DNA of 22,473 nt from Trichomonas tenax (Eukaryota > Parabasalia > Trichomonadida > Trichomonadidae): assembly GCA_023091735.1 (NCBI GenBank), contig JALKBU010000855.1, forward strand, positions 1 through 22,473, read 5' to 3'. A program made the translations under genes and the position numbers. Shown here piece after piece: positions 10,701 to 18,284 of the stretch; the stretch's first letter is position 1, and each line of letters starts with the position of its first letter. Under the pieces are notes generated by a model that was not told the DNA's origin, ran no database searches, and saw nothing but the letters and a program-made list of their open reading frames with translations.

Positions 10701-11286
10701 GGAAGAAGAAGAGAGAAAGAAGAAAGAAGAGAAAGAAGAGAGGAGAAAGCGCGAAGAAGAGAGAAAGAGAAGAGAAGAAGAGGAATGCAAGAGAAAGGAA
10801 GAAGAAGAGAGAAGAAGAAAGGAGAAAGAAGAGAGATTGAGGAGAGAAGAGGAAGAAAGGAAGAGGAGAGAAGAAGGAGAACGTAAGAGGCGTGAGGAAG
10901 AACGCAGAAGAAGAGAGGAAGAAGCAGAAAGGAGAAGGAAGGAAGAGGAAGAAGAGAGAAAGAGAATTGAAGAAGAAAGAATCAGAGCTTTCGAAGAACA
11001 AAAGAGAAAGATCGAAGAAGAGAGAATCAGAGCTCTCCAAGAAGAACAGGCCATCTTGGATAGCTACGAATTGCTCATGAAGAAACTTCAGGAACCAAAT
11101 CCTAATGCACTCCCAGGAAGACCGCAGGAGATCAATGACATCAGGAGATATGTCGATACACTCAAAGCTCTCATCAGCAGACTCGCTGAGAAACCGGATA
11201 ACATGGATATCCCGAAGTCTATCCGTGTTGTTCTTCAAGCACTCAATGGCTCCCTGAAACAAGCGGGAAATAATGCTAAGAAGTAA
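7786..11286 (+). CDS. Large helical protein with C-terminal charged single helix
   Basis: This 1166-residue protein is not assigned to a named family. Residues 1-915 are predicted by eye to be helical bundles: long amphipathic helices rich in Gln, Ile, Leu and Ala, with few glycines and no signal peptide or membrane segment. A short charged patch (EKEAAKKEEKKN) occurs near residue 235. From about 917 to 1092 the chain becomes an unbroken run of E/K/R with a 7-11 residue rhythm (ERKKKEEE and variants), the signature of a stable single alpha-helix or coiled coil. About 75 uncharged C-terminal residues follow, beginning near QEPNPNALPGRPQ. Such architecture fits a cytoskeletal scaffold, but this is inference. 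A typical initiator 17 bases upstream supports the start. The charged region is encoded by a polypurine tract prone to repeat slippage. Confidence 0.85.
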   Translation: MSDELNLLREFLAYSSYPKEKQVRLNPRFDNLANTFTDLYLNTPIFQQISNERNKTMFAQLLNYMFFLQSYLFELPKEPKNPSEDNSRIYELSVAHIILRIFSIRSQAVVNMIMSSIQAVGLYLNNQAGPQLIQIESTALVRELIQIQPISMFLDIVFQKHPYIGWVSQKDTYNNVVSYGQSLAQYFTHIASNPPSAQYVEVIQQYQTVLVQALSASISLFPKYIQTIEAQFEKEAAKKEEKKNLADLMQSLFNSLLEITWNSIETMQIQPQKVPELIPWMSQYYFSAFTKGYGAVRKLYATGTGAGCFQQIADGLNASLQQLNSLIEFIQGIIQAQSKTFKDNFIDPIVATIPKLQQIVEYSPKVLQDSVNAFAKIQAAMSMDASYPPIDNIENSLYAEDPNRPIIHPFINACHDLVIALTNHSENDTLVKAVSTQYNQIRSKLSSLTDIQEYARMSVICDLIDTYWLRFVDDFNTFNLGGDETSRLGFIGSAVMLLTYSLLMGSDYQALKVMKFAIELCLSRLKQYFNNLDQINGIINQYIQFVNQQYALIPTGTASIAVYSLAQKAQTAIAQYTDFTEITNIMSALYIVDQIWPTFECCYKIFQEHQATIEQLRVAQFVAPVKLFCSGIALYRRSLTTLVQSFLRVSSIIGLRSMEEAITVGDQAAQHTNFDISQFVDIFKKSKIDLPKVLEPFNKNCFILYENTSKLREELSRIFSISQSIKDGFVPICDVAYGAQLSSHIGAAIKLSDILDFALLTANILTIYAKLLVKPVLVPSLNNCIERMQQSASAITQNVQDCNRFIFQFAFATLEASSVMRMYPELEQYATYAYDSAKQLFNDLFNRYTGEDKLQETYTTITNVYNQIQAFVPFIKDQYNLLRAKMIEDEISPPAFTGEPRNIPQFDFSITNYDYVEQKKKRQEEDQKQAKQAELERAKKEEEERKKRAEEERKKKEEEGRKKKEEKERKKKEEEERKKKEEKEERRKREEERKRREEEECKRKEEEERRRKEKEERLRREEEERKRREEGERKRREEERRRREEEAERRRKEEEEERKRIEEERIRAFEEQKRKIEEERIRALQEEQAILDSYELLMKKLQEPNPNALPGRPQEINDIRRYVDTLKALISRLAEKPDNMDIPKSIRVVLQALNGSLKQAGNNAKK
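10599..11023 (+). repeat. Polypurine tract encoding the charged helix
   Basis: For roughly 420 bases the plus strand is almost only A and G, built from degenerate units such as GAAGAAGAGAGAAAGAAG with scattered C and T. It lies inside the 1166-residue gene and encodes the E/K/R-rich helix. Purine bias runs unbroken in long blocks, notably about 10650-10690 and 10705-10745. The mirror frames are open only because of this composition and are not genes. Confidence 0.8.
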
Positions 11287-11372
11287 TTATATATTATTTT
11301 TATATTCTTCGTTTTTTATATTTTTATTAAATTATCTTTTCATAAATAATTAGTTTTATAACACAAACAATT

Positions 11373-13793
11373 TCATATAATATCAAGATGTTGGAGTGAT
11401 TCTCTTATGAATTCCGAATTCTTTCCAAACATTTCATTAAATCGTGACTCTTCTTTTTCAAGATCAAAATCTATTTCTGATATTTCATCAAACTCAAATG
11501 AAATCTTCTGATACTGAATCTTTGGCTTCTTAAACGAAAGCTTTGCATCGCTTTGATTAACAAAATTTGTTTTTTCTACTAATTCATGATTAGATTGCGG
11601 ATTACTTATTTTTGGTGATTTTGGAGTAAAACTGAATGGAACACCTGAAATTCTTGCGAGAGAATCAGAGAGATCAACGAGAACTAGCAAATAAGCAATT
11701 TCTAGGAATTGCTGAAGGTTCTGTGATAACACTTGCAATGAACAAACTAGTTCTACTGTGTTCTGGAGACTTCTTTGATTGTTGAATTCTTCAATTTTCT
11801 CTTTGATATTGTTTCTCGTATAACTATCATGAATCTGATTTATATCGAAATCAGACTTTAATATCTCAAAATCTGGGAGATTCGATACAAAGGCGTGAAC
11901 AGACCCTGTTATTCTATTTGTAAATACACTTCTTTTCATATTATTCAATGATGAAATGAGAAATTCATATTTGAAATTCGTTAAATTATTAAGGATTTCA
12001 AGTATTGATTCGATAGATGATATAATTATCTGGATCTGAGAGTCCATACATATTGTTTTTGTCAATAACTCTTTTGCGTTCTCATATAAAACTGAAATTT
12101 CGTCATTTTTGAGAATTTCGGACAAAATGTGGATTTGCGATGTGAATTCTAATATCCAGTCAATGGGCTCTTTAAAGCAAATGGCTTTAATCATGTTTGA
12201 ATAAAAATTCGAATATATCTGAATATTATTTTGCTGGCTCTCTAAAAATCCTGTTTCTGGGAGTTTTCGAATACTTAGAATTGATTTCATTGTTTTGTTT
12301 ATATCAATGACAATTTCAGACTTTTTCCTGTTGATGTATTTTAACAGTTGATATATTTTTAGAATTTGATTCGAATCTAATTCTGGAATTATTTCGAAAA
12401 CGCTTGCAACTAATATCTCTACTGCATCTGAATTGGACTCCAAAATAGAACTAAATATAGGATTTGCTGATAAATCAAACGAATTTGATAACAAAGAAAT
12501 CAAATTTGTTATGTTGATGTTCGGAGATGTTTTTGGTGTTGTAACTTTTTCTAAAGCTTTCAGAAGCGATAAATCAAAGGCAAACGTATATAACCTATTG
12601 CGTATCTCTTTATATGATTCATCATTTAAGATGTTTGCAATCTCTGTGAATGAATCTGAAGTGATTTCTTGAAATGCAAATGAAAAAATTAATTTAACTG
12701 TTTTCTTGCTCAATTCTTCAGGAATATCCTTCAAAATTGCACTAAATGACAGAAAACTAATTATATTAGTTGTGTACTGTGATAATTCTAGTAGAATTTG
12801 AGTTAAATCGGAGTTTAAATCAAGAATATTCAAATTTGCAAATGTATCATAAAATTGTCCAAAATCATAACGCTCTTTCAGTATTTCTATTAATGAAAGT
12901 ATTGATGATAGCATTAATATCTGTTTTGCACATAATACATTTGATCTTTCGAGATTTGTCAAAAGGAAATAAGATTGTTCGAGTTGAATGAATTCATTGT
13001 TCTTACTTTTCGCTACATTTAATATATTTTGGTCTTTCAAAGCATGATAATATAAACTCGACATGAAATTGCAAATTCTATATTCTTTCGCGAGATTCAC
13101 TAACTCTGACATTAACACACTCACAGATTCACTCTGTGGAATGGACTGTAGTTGAATGAAGGTCGAAAAAATAATTTTGCTCCAATTTAATAAATTCATT
13201 TCTAAAGTGTGTTCATTCCATTTCATTATCGTGTTTAAACTCTTTATAGTGTCAGAAAACTTGCTGATGTGGAATTTGATGCCATATATCGAGTTTTGGG
13301 TGTGAATTGATGAGATTTGGTAAATATTTTCGATGACTAAATTAAATGGAGCTCTCTGATTGTCCACAGAATTCAGAAGGTAAATAAATGAATTTTTGCT
13401 TGTTTTCAGTTCTTTAAACTTTAAATCTAAATTCCAAGATTTTAATAATTCAATATTTCTTGTTAAAATGTCGATTATAACTGATAACCGTGGTATCAAT
13501 ATGGACTTTGCTTCGTAAAATGTTCGACAAATCGTTAAATCTTTCAAGAATATTTTGATTTCTTCAAAAAATCGATCAAATATGCTGAAATTTGTTGGGT
13601 TTTGTATTAAATTGTCCCAGATATAAGATATAAATGATGTAATATTATGAATAAGTTGATTTTTTGATGATTCAATTATGTTATAATGGTCTTGGAGCAA
13701 TAAATCTGTTCTTTTTGACTCATCTAAGCATAGTTCTTCAACTTCTAATGCTTGTTCTTTACTAATTTCGTTCTCATTTTTTTGTTTGAACAT
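11373..13793 (-). CDS. Hypothetical 806-residue helical protein
   Basis: This protein is not recognised. It is strongly AT-rich in codon use and helical throughout, with Ile/Leu/Phe/Asn-rich amphipathic segments, no signal peptide and no clear membrane span. A more conserved-looking stretch near residues 700-740 reads VCSLQVLSQNLQQFLEIAYL and leads into a proline/serine segment (FTPKSPKISN). The last 70 residues are acidic and disordered in appearance. The frame is open a few codons upstream, but the first in-frame ATG is at 13793, so that start is used. The stop is TGA. It is tail-to-tail with the 1166-residue gene, with 86 bases between stops. A short segment (YDFGQFYDTFANLNILDL) resembles FDISQFVDIFKKSKIDL in that neighbour, hinting at distant kinship. 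Possible initiator CCATTATT at 13820-13813. Confidence 0.8.
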   Translation of the reverse strand: MFKQKNENEISKEQALEVEELCLDESKRTDLLLQDHYNIIESSKNQLIHNITSFISYIWDNLIQNPTNFSIFDRFFEEIKIFLKDLTICRTFYEAKSILIPRLSVIIDILTRNIELLKSWNLDLKFKELKTSKNSFIYLLNSVDNQRAPFNLVIENIYQISSIHTQNSIYGIKFHISKFSDTIKSLNTIMKWNEHTLEMNLLNWSKIIFSTFIQLQSIPQSESVSVLMSELVNLAKEYRICNFMSSLYYHALKDQNILNVAKSKNNEFIQLEQSYFLLTNLERSNVLCAKQILMLSSILSLIEILKERYDFGQFYDTFANLNILDLNSDLTQILLELSQYTTNIISFLSFSAILKDIPEELSKKTVKLIFSFAFQEITSDSFTEIANILNDESYKEIRNRLYTFAFDLSLLKALEKVTTPKTSPNINITNLISLLSNSFDLSANPIFSSILESNSDAVEILVASVFEIIPELDSNQILKIYQLLKYINRKKSEIVIDINKTMKSILSIRKLPETGFLESQQNNIQIYSNFYSNMIKAICFKEPIDWILEFTSQIHILSEILKNDEISVLYENAKELLTKTICMDSQIQIIISSIESILEILNNLTNFKYEFLISSLNNMKRSVFTNRITGSVHAFVSNLPDFEILKSDFDINQIHDSYTRNNIKEKIEEFNNQRSLQNTVELVCSLQVLSQNLQQFLEIAYLLVLVDLSDSLARISGVPFSFTPKSPKISNPQSNHELVEKTNFVNQSDAKLSFKKPKIQYQKISFEFDEISEIDFDLEKEESRFNEMFGKNSEFIRESLQHLDII

Positions 13794-14119
13794 CAAAACA
13801 ACATCAATCAATAATAATGGGCATTTTAGGTAAAGACAAATTATATAAAACTTTTAAGATTATAGATTTATGTCACTATATTGAGATTTAAATAATGATT
13901 TGATTATATATAAACAATAAATAATTTAAATAATATTACAAACTTTATAACAAATAATCGTAAATTTCTCTGATTTGGCTATTCCGAGCTTTAAATCTTT
14001 CTTGTTTCATGATATATCGTTAATTTAATTTTGAAATAGAAAATCAAGATCTGTAATATATTGGTAATAAGAGAGTATTAGCAATTAAGCAAATTACTAT
14101 AATATGATTGAACGAATCT
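13794..14119. other. Intergenic region upstream of the 806-residue gene
   Basis: About 325 bases of very AT-rich DNA hold the promoter and leader of the 806-residue gene (minus strand) and the 3' end of the profilin gene. The leader includes a three-codon ORF at 13804-13793 that overlaps the start codon. Beyond the shared block ACCTAAAATGCCCATTATT at 13831-13813, no structure stands out. Confidence 0.5.
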
Positions 14120-14491
14120 CTATTCAAATAATTTATTTTCTTGGATCTGATCAAAAACATATTTGCAAGCTGTCTTACACGATTCCCTTAGTCTTTTCTG
14201 GCTCTGATATGCGAAAACAAAGAAATCTTCAGATCTAAAAACATAAATAATTGAAGTATTTGACTCTCCAGCGAGTAATGTCTGCGTTAGCTCTGTTACT
14301 GCGAATGTTTTTCCTTGAAATTTAAAGCCGTTGTAAATGTCTTTCGATTCTGTTCCAAAAATTTCCGAAATTTGGCGAAATTCTTGATGATTTACAACAA
14401 ATCCTGGCGTAACGTACCAAACAACGCCATCAATTCCTGCAACAGCGGCCGCTGAAACGTCGCATTTAACTTGTTCAAGAATTGCTTCCAT
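14120..14491 (-). CDS. Profilin
   Basis: This 123-residue protein is a profilin, an actin-monomer binding protein that promotes nucleotide exchange and feeds actin to formins. The length is exactly that of the family (120-135). The diagnostic segment AAVAGIDGVVWYVTPGF at about 15-31 matches the profilin GxDGxVWA strand. It is followed by EFRQISEIF, and the G-x-KFQGKTFAVTE segment corresponds to the central G-x-x-F-x-G-x-K-Y region. The C-terminal helix (CKTACKYVFDQIQENKLF) is in place. The usual N-terminal W/Y pair (SWQxYVD) that forms part of the poly-proline site is absent (MEAILEQVK), and the final aromatic is changed. The frame is open six codons further upstream through the initiator itself, but the ATG at 14491 is 14 bases after the initiator A and is the clear start. 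Confidence 0.88.
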   Translation of the reverse strand: MEAILEQVKCDVSAAAVAGIDGVVWYVTPGFVVNHQEFRQISEIFGTESKDIYNGFKFQGKTFAVTELTQTLLAGESNTSIIYVFRSEDFFVFAYQSQKRLRESCKTACKYVFDQIQENKLFE

Positions 14492-14496
14492 TTTAA

Positions 14497-14506
14497 TGAA
14501 AAGTGA
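14497..14506 (-). promoter_or_regulatory. Initiator of the profilin gene
   Basis: On the minus strand this reads TCACTTTTCA, an exact trichomonad-type initiator, with the A at 14504 and the ATG at 14491. Further upstream (14541-14585) TTTACATG occurs twice, plus TTTACATTTC, on the plus strand, along with TTTATCGT. TATCGT is the core of a described Trichomonas Myb recognition element. Confidence 0.7.
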
Positions 14507-14640
14507 CAAAATATGTCACATTACATAACATAATTAATACTTTACATGGCTTTTATCGTATTTACATGTCATAATTTACATTTCTAAAATCGATTATTTT
14601 GTAAAAAAATATCTTTATTTTCAAATAAATATCTCTATAT

Positions 14641-16437
14641 TTAGTATCTTGGTCTCTTTGTTTCTTCAGAGCCCTGGAAGCGCTTAACTCTGAATGGCAT
14701 AGGAAGTGAGTGCATCATGAATGACCAAGGTTTCTCATAAACAACAAGCTTCTTTCCATGAACAAAGTTACAGAACAAAAAGTCTTCATACGGCAATCTG
14801 AACTTTCCTTTCTCTTTCATAGCATTGGAAACAAGCGTAACATGGCTAGATGCTACAAGCACCCTGTTCGAATCGTCCGGATCGAACGAGATCGAATAAG
14901 GTGCAACAATGTCACCAAATCTTCCGAGATTAATATTAGCACTGGAGACAACTCTCTCCTCCTTGACGTCGTATGCAAGTATTTTTGTATTTGAGTTCGA
15001 AACATATAAAAGATTTGTTTTTGGCTTGAATGTCATTGCTGAGAAAGGTGATCCAAAGTATGGGAGTTCTGTGCATTTTCCATTTATATTGCCCGTGAAA
15101 GAAACAATGCGCTTCAATCCACCAGCAACAATAAAGTCATCGTTAACTGCTAATTTGAATATTGGGAAATCAATATGTGTTGATAGACCGCTTGTCGATG
15201 TGATATCGCCTGAAATTGTTGACATGATGACATCTTTTCCTTTATAGCACAAACAAGTTGACTTTGAACTCTTGAGCTTCTTGTTAATTGCCCAGTTAGT
15301 GCCATCATATTCTAAGAATCTTGTGTTAGAAGATGAGTATGCAACATTCTTTCCATCATTAGAAATAGCAACAGCATCAACAGGATTAGATGTCTGAATG
15401 CGTGCTTCAAGGAATGCTTCTTCACCATTCAAGCGCCAAATAGAAAGTCTGTTTCCTTCCCCTCCTACAGCGATGATATCATCACCTCTTGTAGCAACGG
15501 ATATAGGAATTGGAACTTGGAATGGATGAATGAGGTCCTTGTTGCAGATGCATGCATCCATACCTGCAGAAATAACATGTTTATCATTTGCGACAATGCA
15601 TGTAACATCGTGTGTGTGGAATCTCTTTTGGTTCCTCTGGACCCACTGGTTGTTCTCTATTTTCTCGAATGTAACAACTGTTGGATCAATGCCCGCAGCA
15701 TAGAGGAAATTTCCATAACTTGCGAGTGCTAAAACATCTGCTTGATGAGCAACGAAACGTGTTTCTACAGTAGCTGACATTGTGTTCCAGATGATTATAC
15801 TGCCATTTGAGTCACCAGAGGCGATATGTCCATCTGGTAACGCGCAAAGAGACCAAACTGAAATTTCTGTTGCAACAGCTTCATTTGCAGCAACGTTGAA
15901 TGTGCATGAGAATGTTCTTGACTCTAAATCGATCTTTTTGATATAACCAGTTGAATCTCCTGCGTAAAGGGATCCATCTGAGCTGAAACAAACCGAGAGG
16001 CACTTCGAAACTAAAGCATCTGATGTCTGTTGAAGGTAAAGATCGTCCTTTGTGTTGAAAACGCGGACAACTCCGTCATCGCATGCGATTGCGAGTAAAG
16101 ATTGATCGGAATTTACGGCAGCACCCCATATAGCACCACCAAAGCTTGGAGATTGACCGACAATTTGAAGACTCGGGTAATTATAAATAACAACTTCACC
16201 AGAAAACAGGCAAATTGCGAATGCTTTTTGTTCTTTGAACTTAGTCCACAGGACTACGCGAATATCTCTTGGTGTTGTCGCTTGAAATGAGCACATACAA
16301 TGTGAATAATTTTGTACGTCCCAGATTTCGACATATCCTGACTCACGGCCGACAAGCAAAGTGTCCTCTGAGAGCGAGCATGAAACTATTGGGGAAGGAA
16401 CATACTCGAAAACTCTGATTCTGTGAACGTCAGTCAT
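14641..16437 (-). CDS. UTP4: UTP4 / Cirhin, SSU processome t-UTP subunit
   Basis: This 598-residue WD40 protein is the UTP4/Cirhin subunit of the t-UTP (UTP-A) complex. That complex binds the nascent 5' ETS in the nucleolus and starts small-subunit processome assembly. The N-terminus VHRIRVFEYVPSPI matches cirhin VHRVRFFNYVPSGI. FGGAIWGAAVN (99-109) matches FGGPIWSMAAS, and ACDDGVVRVF matches the GCEDGSVKLF blade. FHTHDVTCI (273-281) reproduces the HHTHDVRTV signature. The C-terminal KLVVYEKPWSFMMHSLPMPFRVKRF corresponds to the ELVVVERPW...LPPPFF end. Two propellers (about 1-300 and 310-580) are expected. It is somewhat shorter than human (686). The ATG at 16437 lies just after a CCTTTT element, and the stop is within TAAA. 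Confidence 0.92.
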   Translation of the reverse strand: MTDVHRIRVFEYVPSPIVSCSLSEDTLLVGRESGYVEIWDVQNYSHCMCSFQATTPRDIRVVLWTKFKEQKAFAICLFSGEVVIYNYPSLQIVGQSPSFGGAIWGAAVNSDQSLLAIACDDGVVRVFNTKDDLYLQQTSDALVSKCLSVCFSSDGSLYAGDSTGYIKKIDLESRTFSCTFNVAANEAVATEISVWSLCALPDGHIASGDSNGSIIIWNTMSATVETRFVAHQADVLALASYGNFLYAAGIDPTVVTFEKIENNQWVQRNQKRFHTHDVTCIVANDKHVISAGMDACICNKDLIHPFQVPIPISVATRGDDIIAVGGEGNRLSIWRLNGEEAFLEARIQTSNPVDAVAISNDGKNVAYSSSNTRFLEYDGTNWAINKKLKSSKSTCLCYKGKDVIMSTISGDITSTSGLSTHIDFPIFKLAVNDDFIVAGGLKRIVSFTGNINGKCTELPYFGSPFSAMTFKPKTNLLYVSNSNTKILAYDVKEERVVSSANINLGRFGDIVAPYSISFDPDDSNRVLVASSHVTLVSNAMKEKGKFRLPYEDFLFCNFVHGKKLVVYEKPWSFMMHSLPMPFRVKRFQGSEETKRPRY

Positions 16438-16703
16438 TTTAGGACGATAAAAGGACCCAAATTGTTTTGCTTGATTTTTTGGAATATTTAGAATTTCTGA
16501 TACATGTTTCTGAAATTATTTTGATTTTTGAATTTGTTCTTGCTATTTTTGTATAAAATAATTGAAATAATCAAAAATAAATGTGATTTTCTATATTTCT
16601 GTATAATGCTAAATCTAATAATAGAATAAAATCACATAAATTTGTGCTTCCCCTGTTTATTTTTAGAAAGCCCAATATTGGTATAAAAGTGACATATAAT
16701 TAA
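16438..16703. promoter_or_regulatory. Divergent UTP4/SPEF1 promoter region
   Basis: These 266 bases separate two head-to-head genes. Next to UTP4 the minus strand carries CCTTTTATCG (16454-16445), which looks like the trichomonad M5 start element. Next to SPEF1 the plus strand carries a perfect 10-base palindrome, CCAATATTGG (16672-16681), followed directly by TATAAAAG (16682-16689). No clear TCACTTTT initiator is present for SPEF1. Confidence 0.5.
16445..16454 (-). promoter_or_regulatory. M5-like start element of UTP4
   Basis: CCTTTTATCG on the minus strand ends 8 bases before the UTP4 ATG. It resembles the M5 motif (CCTTTT) that overlaps the start site in Trichomonas genes lacking an Inr. 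No TCAYTW element is found closer to the ATG. Confidence 0.5.
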
Positions 16704-17255
16704 ATGAGTGAAGAAGCAATGACACAATGGGTTTTATCGCTTGGTTTGTCAAAGAAACCGCGTAACTTCCCCAGAGACTTCAGTGATGCTGTTCTAATGA
16801 CTGAATTAATTCACAAATTTTATCCAAAACTTGTAGATCTTCATAATTACGAGTCTGCGTTAAAAGTTGATACAAAAATATATAACTGGAACACTCTGAA
16901 TACAAAAACACTCAAAAAACTTGGCATTTCTTTAGATACAGCAACAATCACGGCCTTAGGAAATTCACAGGCTGGAACAATCTTCAAAATTCTCGAAATG
17001 TTCAAAAATGTCGTCGATGGAAAGACAGAAGCGAATTCAAGTGTTGCCACTCCAAATAAGAAGAAACGCGAAAAGAAGCCAGAACCACCAAAGCCGATGA
17101 CAGACGCAGAAAGAGAACAGTACGTAGATAAAATATATGAAAGTCGCAAACAAAAAGCAGAAATTTTAATAATAGAAACAAAACTTGCTAAGCTCATGGA
17201 ATTGATGTGTGTCAAAGATGCTAGAATCATCAAAGAATTAGAAAAGAATGGATAA
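16704..17255 (+). CDS. SPEF1: SPEF1/CLAMP family CH-domain microtubule protein
   Basis: This 183-residue protein matches SPEF1 (CLAMP), a microtubule-bundling protein of the axonemal central pair and of apical microtubule bundles. Residues 1-107 form the SPEF1-type calponin-homology domain. RNFPRDFSDAVLMTELIHKF matches RNLSRDFSDGVLVAEVIKFY, followed by YPKLVDLHNYESA, NWNTLNTKTLKKLG and a closing helix. A lysine/proline linker (116-131) follows. A C-terminal coil (142-181) ending LAKLMELMCVKDARIIKELE is equivalent to the SPEF1 LEHLLQLKNVRIDDL dimerisation segment. The protein is complete and slightly shorter than the mammalian one (about 235). In a flagellate a role in flagella or axostyle-related microtubules is likely, but its location is inferred. 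Confidence 0.9.
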   Translation: MSEEAMTQWVLSLGLSKKPRNFPRDFSDAVLMTELIHKFYPKLVDLHNYESALKVDTKIYNWNTLNTKTLKKLGISLDTATITALGNSQAGTIFKILEMFKNVVDGKTEANSSVATPNKKKREKKPEPPKPMTDAEREQYVDKIYESRKQKAEILIIETKLAKLMELMCVKDARIIKELEKNG

Positions 17256-18274
17256 CTCAATAGTTATAATATTTTCTTAATATTGTTTGTTTTCTTAAAC
17301 TGCATTGCCATACTATACATATACACTTCTCCTGCAATATTGTATCTCAACAAATGTTAATACGGTTACAATTTTAATAATATTTGGAATTTTCATTTGT
17401 AATTATACAGTAGCTGAAGCATAAAAAGTAAAGTTGTTAAATTGATAATCTATGTAATGCGAAAATAGGATTTAATTATTGAAATATTGAATATTGAAAA
17501 AAATCGCTTACGTTATATAGCAAAAAGTGATTCCACATCTATGCTATTATATTTATAGTAAGCTTGCGCAAAATTGCTTTGCCTTACTGTTCGAAAAAAA
17601 TCGGCCGTTAAAAAATCATTTTGACTTTTTGCCGAATTTTAAAACATTTTATGATATTCTAAAGCGACAAAATGCATCTATTATGCGTTTATCATCATAT
17701 TGTAGTCTCAGATTTTGATTTTTCTTAAATCATCTTTGCGGTTATGCTTTCGGTTTTGTAAATAACCTTTAAATCGAGATTACCGCAGATATAGCATCTG
17801 CATGATCTGTATATCATTTTAACTCGTTAAAAAGTGATTTTTATTAGCTTTTCGAAAAACAGTAAAAAGTGACAGCCATTGTTATAATTCATTGACTAAG
17901 TCACTTCGAGGCAGTCAATCATCAGACCCCAGCAAGTAATGGTGTGACATCGCTGTTGAAATTTGATCCTAATTTCACGTTTTTACAATCGATTTTACCA
18001 AAAATATCATCAAAACTTTAAACAAAAATCTACAAGCCACTCTAGTGTTACCACAAAGAAGCATGCGAGCTAGATGTTATGTAATTCACTCATAAATTTA
18101 TGACTCTTTGCATCGATATTATTTGAAGCTGAAAAAATACATATATTATGAATCACACGCTCCAGCACAATACTAGAATGAGCGTATTTTCACTAACAAT
18201 CTACGAAACATGAATTTTAATATTATTCTAAAATAAATATTAGATTTCAAACCAAGTAAAAGTCCTTCGCGTTA
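17256..18274. other. About 1 kb without a convincing gene
   Basis: AT-rich, with only short open frames. On the minus strand three initiator-like elements occur: TCACTTTTTAC at 17872-17862, TCACTTTTTAAC at 17837-17826 and TCACTTTTTG at 17530-17521. The second is followed at 17817 by an ATG opening a 30-codon frame to 17725. A six-base hairpin GCAGAT-ATAGC-ATCTGC lies near 17784-17800, inside that small frame. CACTAACA at about 18190 resembles a branch point but lacks the CACAG acceptor of trichomonad introns. No tRNA or rRNA was recognised. Confidence 0.5.
17725..17817 (-). CDS. Possible 30-residue small ORF behind an initiator
   Basis: An ATG at 17817 lies 18 bases after the A of a strong initiator match (TCACTTTTTAAC, 17837-17826) and opens a 30-residue frame ending in TAA. 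The start contains three cysteines (RSCRCYICGNLDLK). The spacing is exactly that of real genes here, but the frame is so short that it may be chance or the head of a non-coding transcript. No family is recognised. Confidence 0.2.
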   Translation of the reverse strand: MIYRSCRCYICGNLDLKVIYKTESITAKMI

Positions 18275-18284
18275 TCATTTTGTC
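18275..18284 (+). promoter_or_regulatory. Candidate initiator of the 158-codon frame
   Basis: TCATTTTGTC fits TCA+1YTW. The first ATG after it is at 18293, 16 bases from the A, which is typical spacing. That ATG is not in the frame of the long ORF downstream. Confidence 0.5.

Noticed and set aside
10445..10840. Plus-strand Arg/Lys-rich frame in the polypurine tract
   Set aside because: Shifted reading of the same repeats inside the 1166-residue gene, with no promoter of its own.
10291..11262. Long minus-strand frame rich in Leu, Phe and Ser opposite the charged helix
   Set aside because: It is the mirror of the polypurine tract. Composition alone keeps the frame open, and the plus-strand gene has a clear start and initiator.
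14641..16290. Several plus-strand frames opposite UTP4
   Set aside because: Shadows of a well-matched WD40 gene, without initiators or family resemblance.
17584..17600. GTTCGAAAA as a tRNA T-loop
   Set aside because: No matching acceptor, D or anticodon stems could be built around it.
18185..18200. CACTAACA as an intron branch point upstream of the ATG-less frame
   Set aside because: Trichomonad introns end in ACTAACACACAG and start with GTATGT-like sites. Neither the acceptor nor a matching donor was found nearby.
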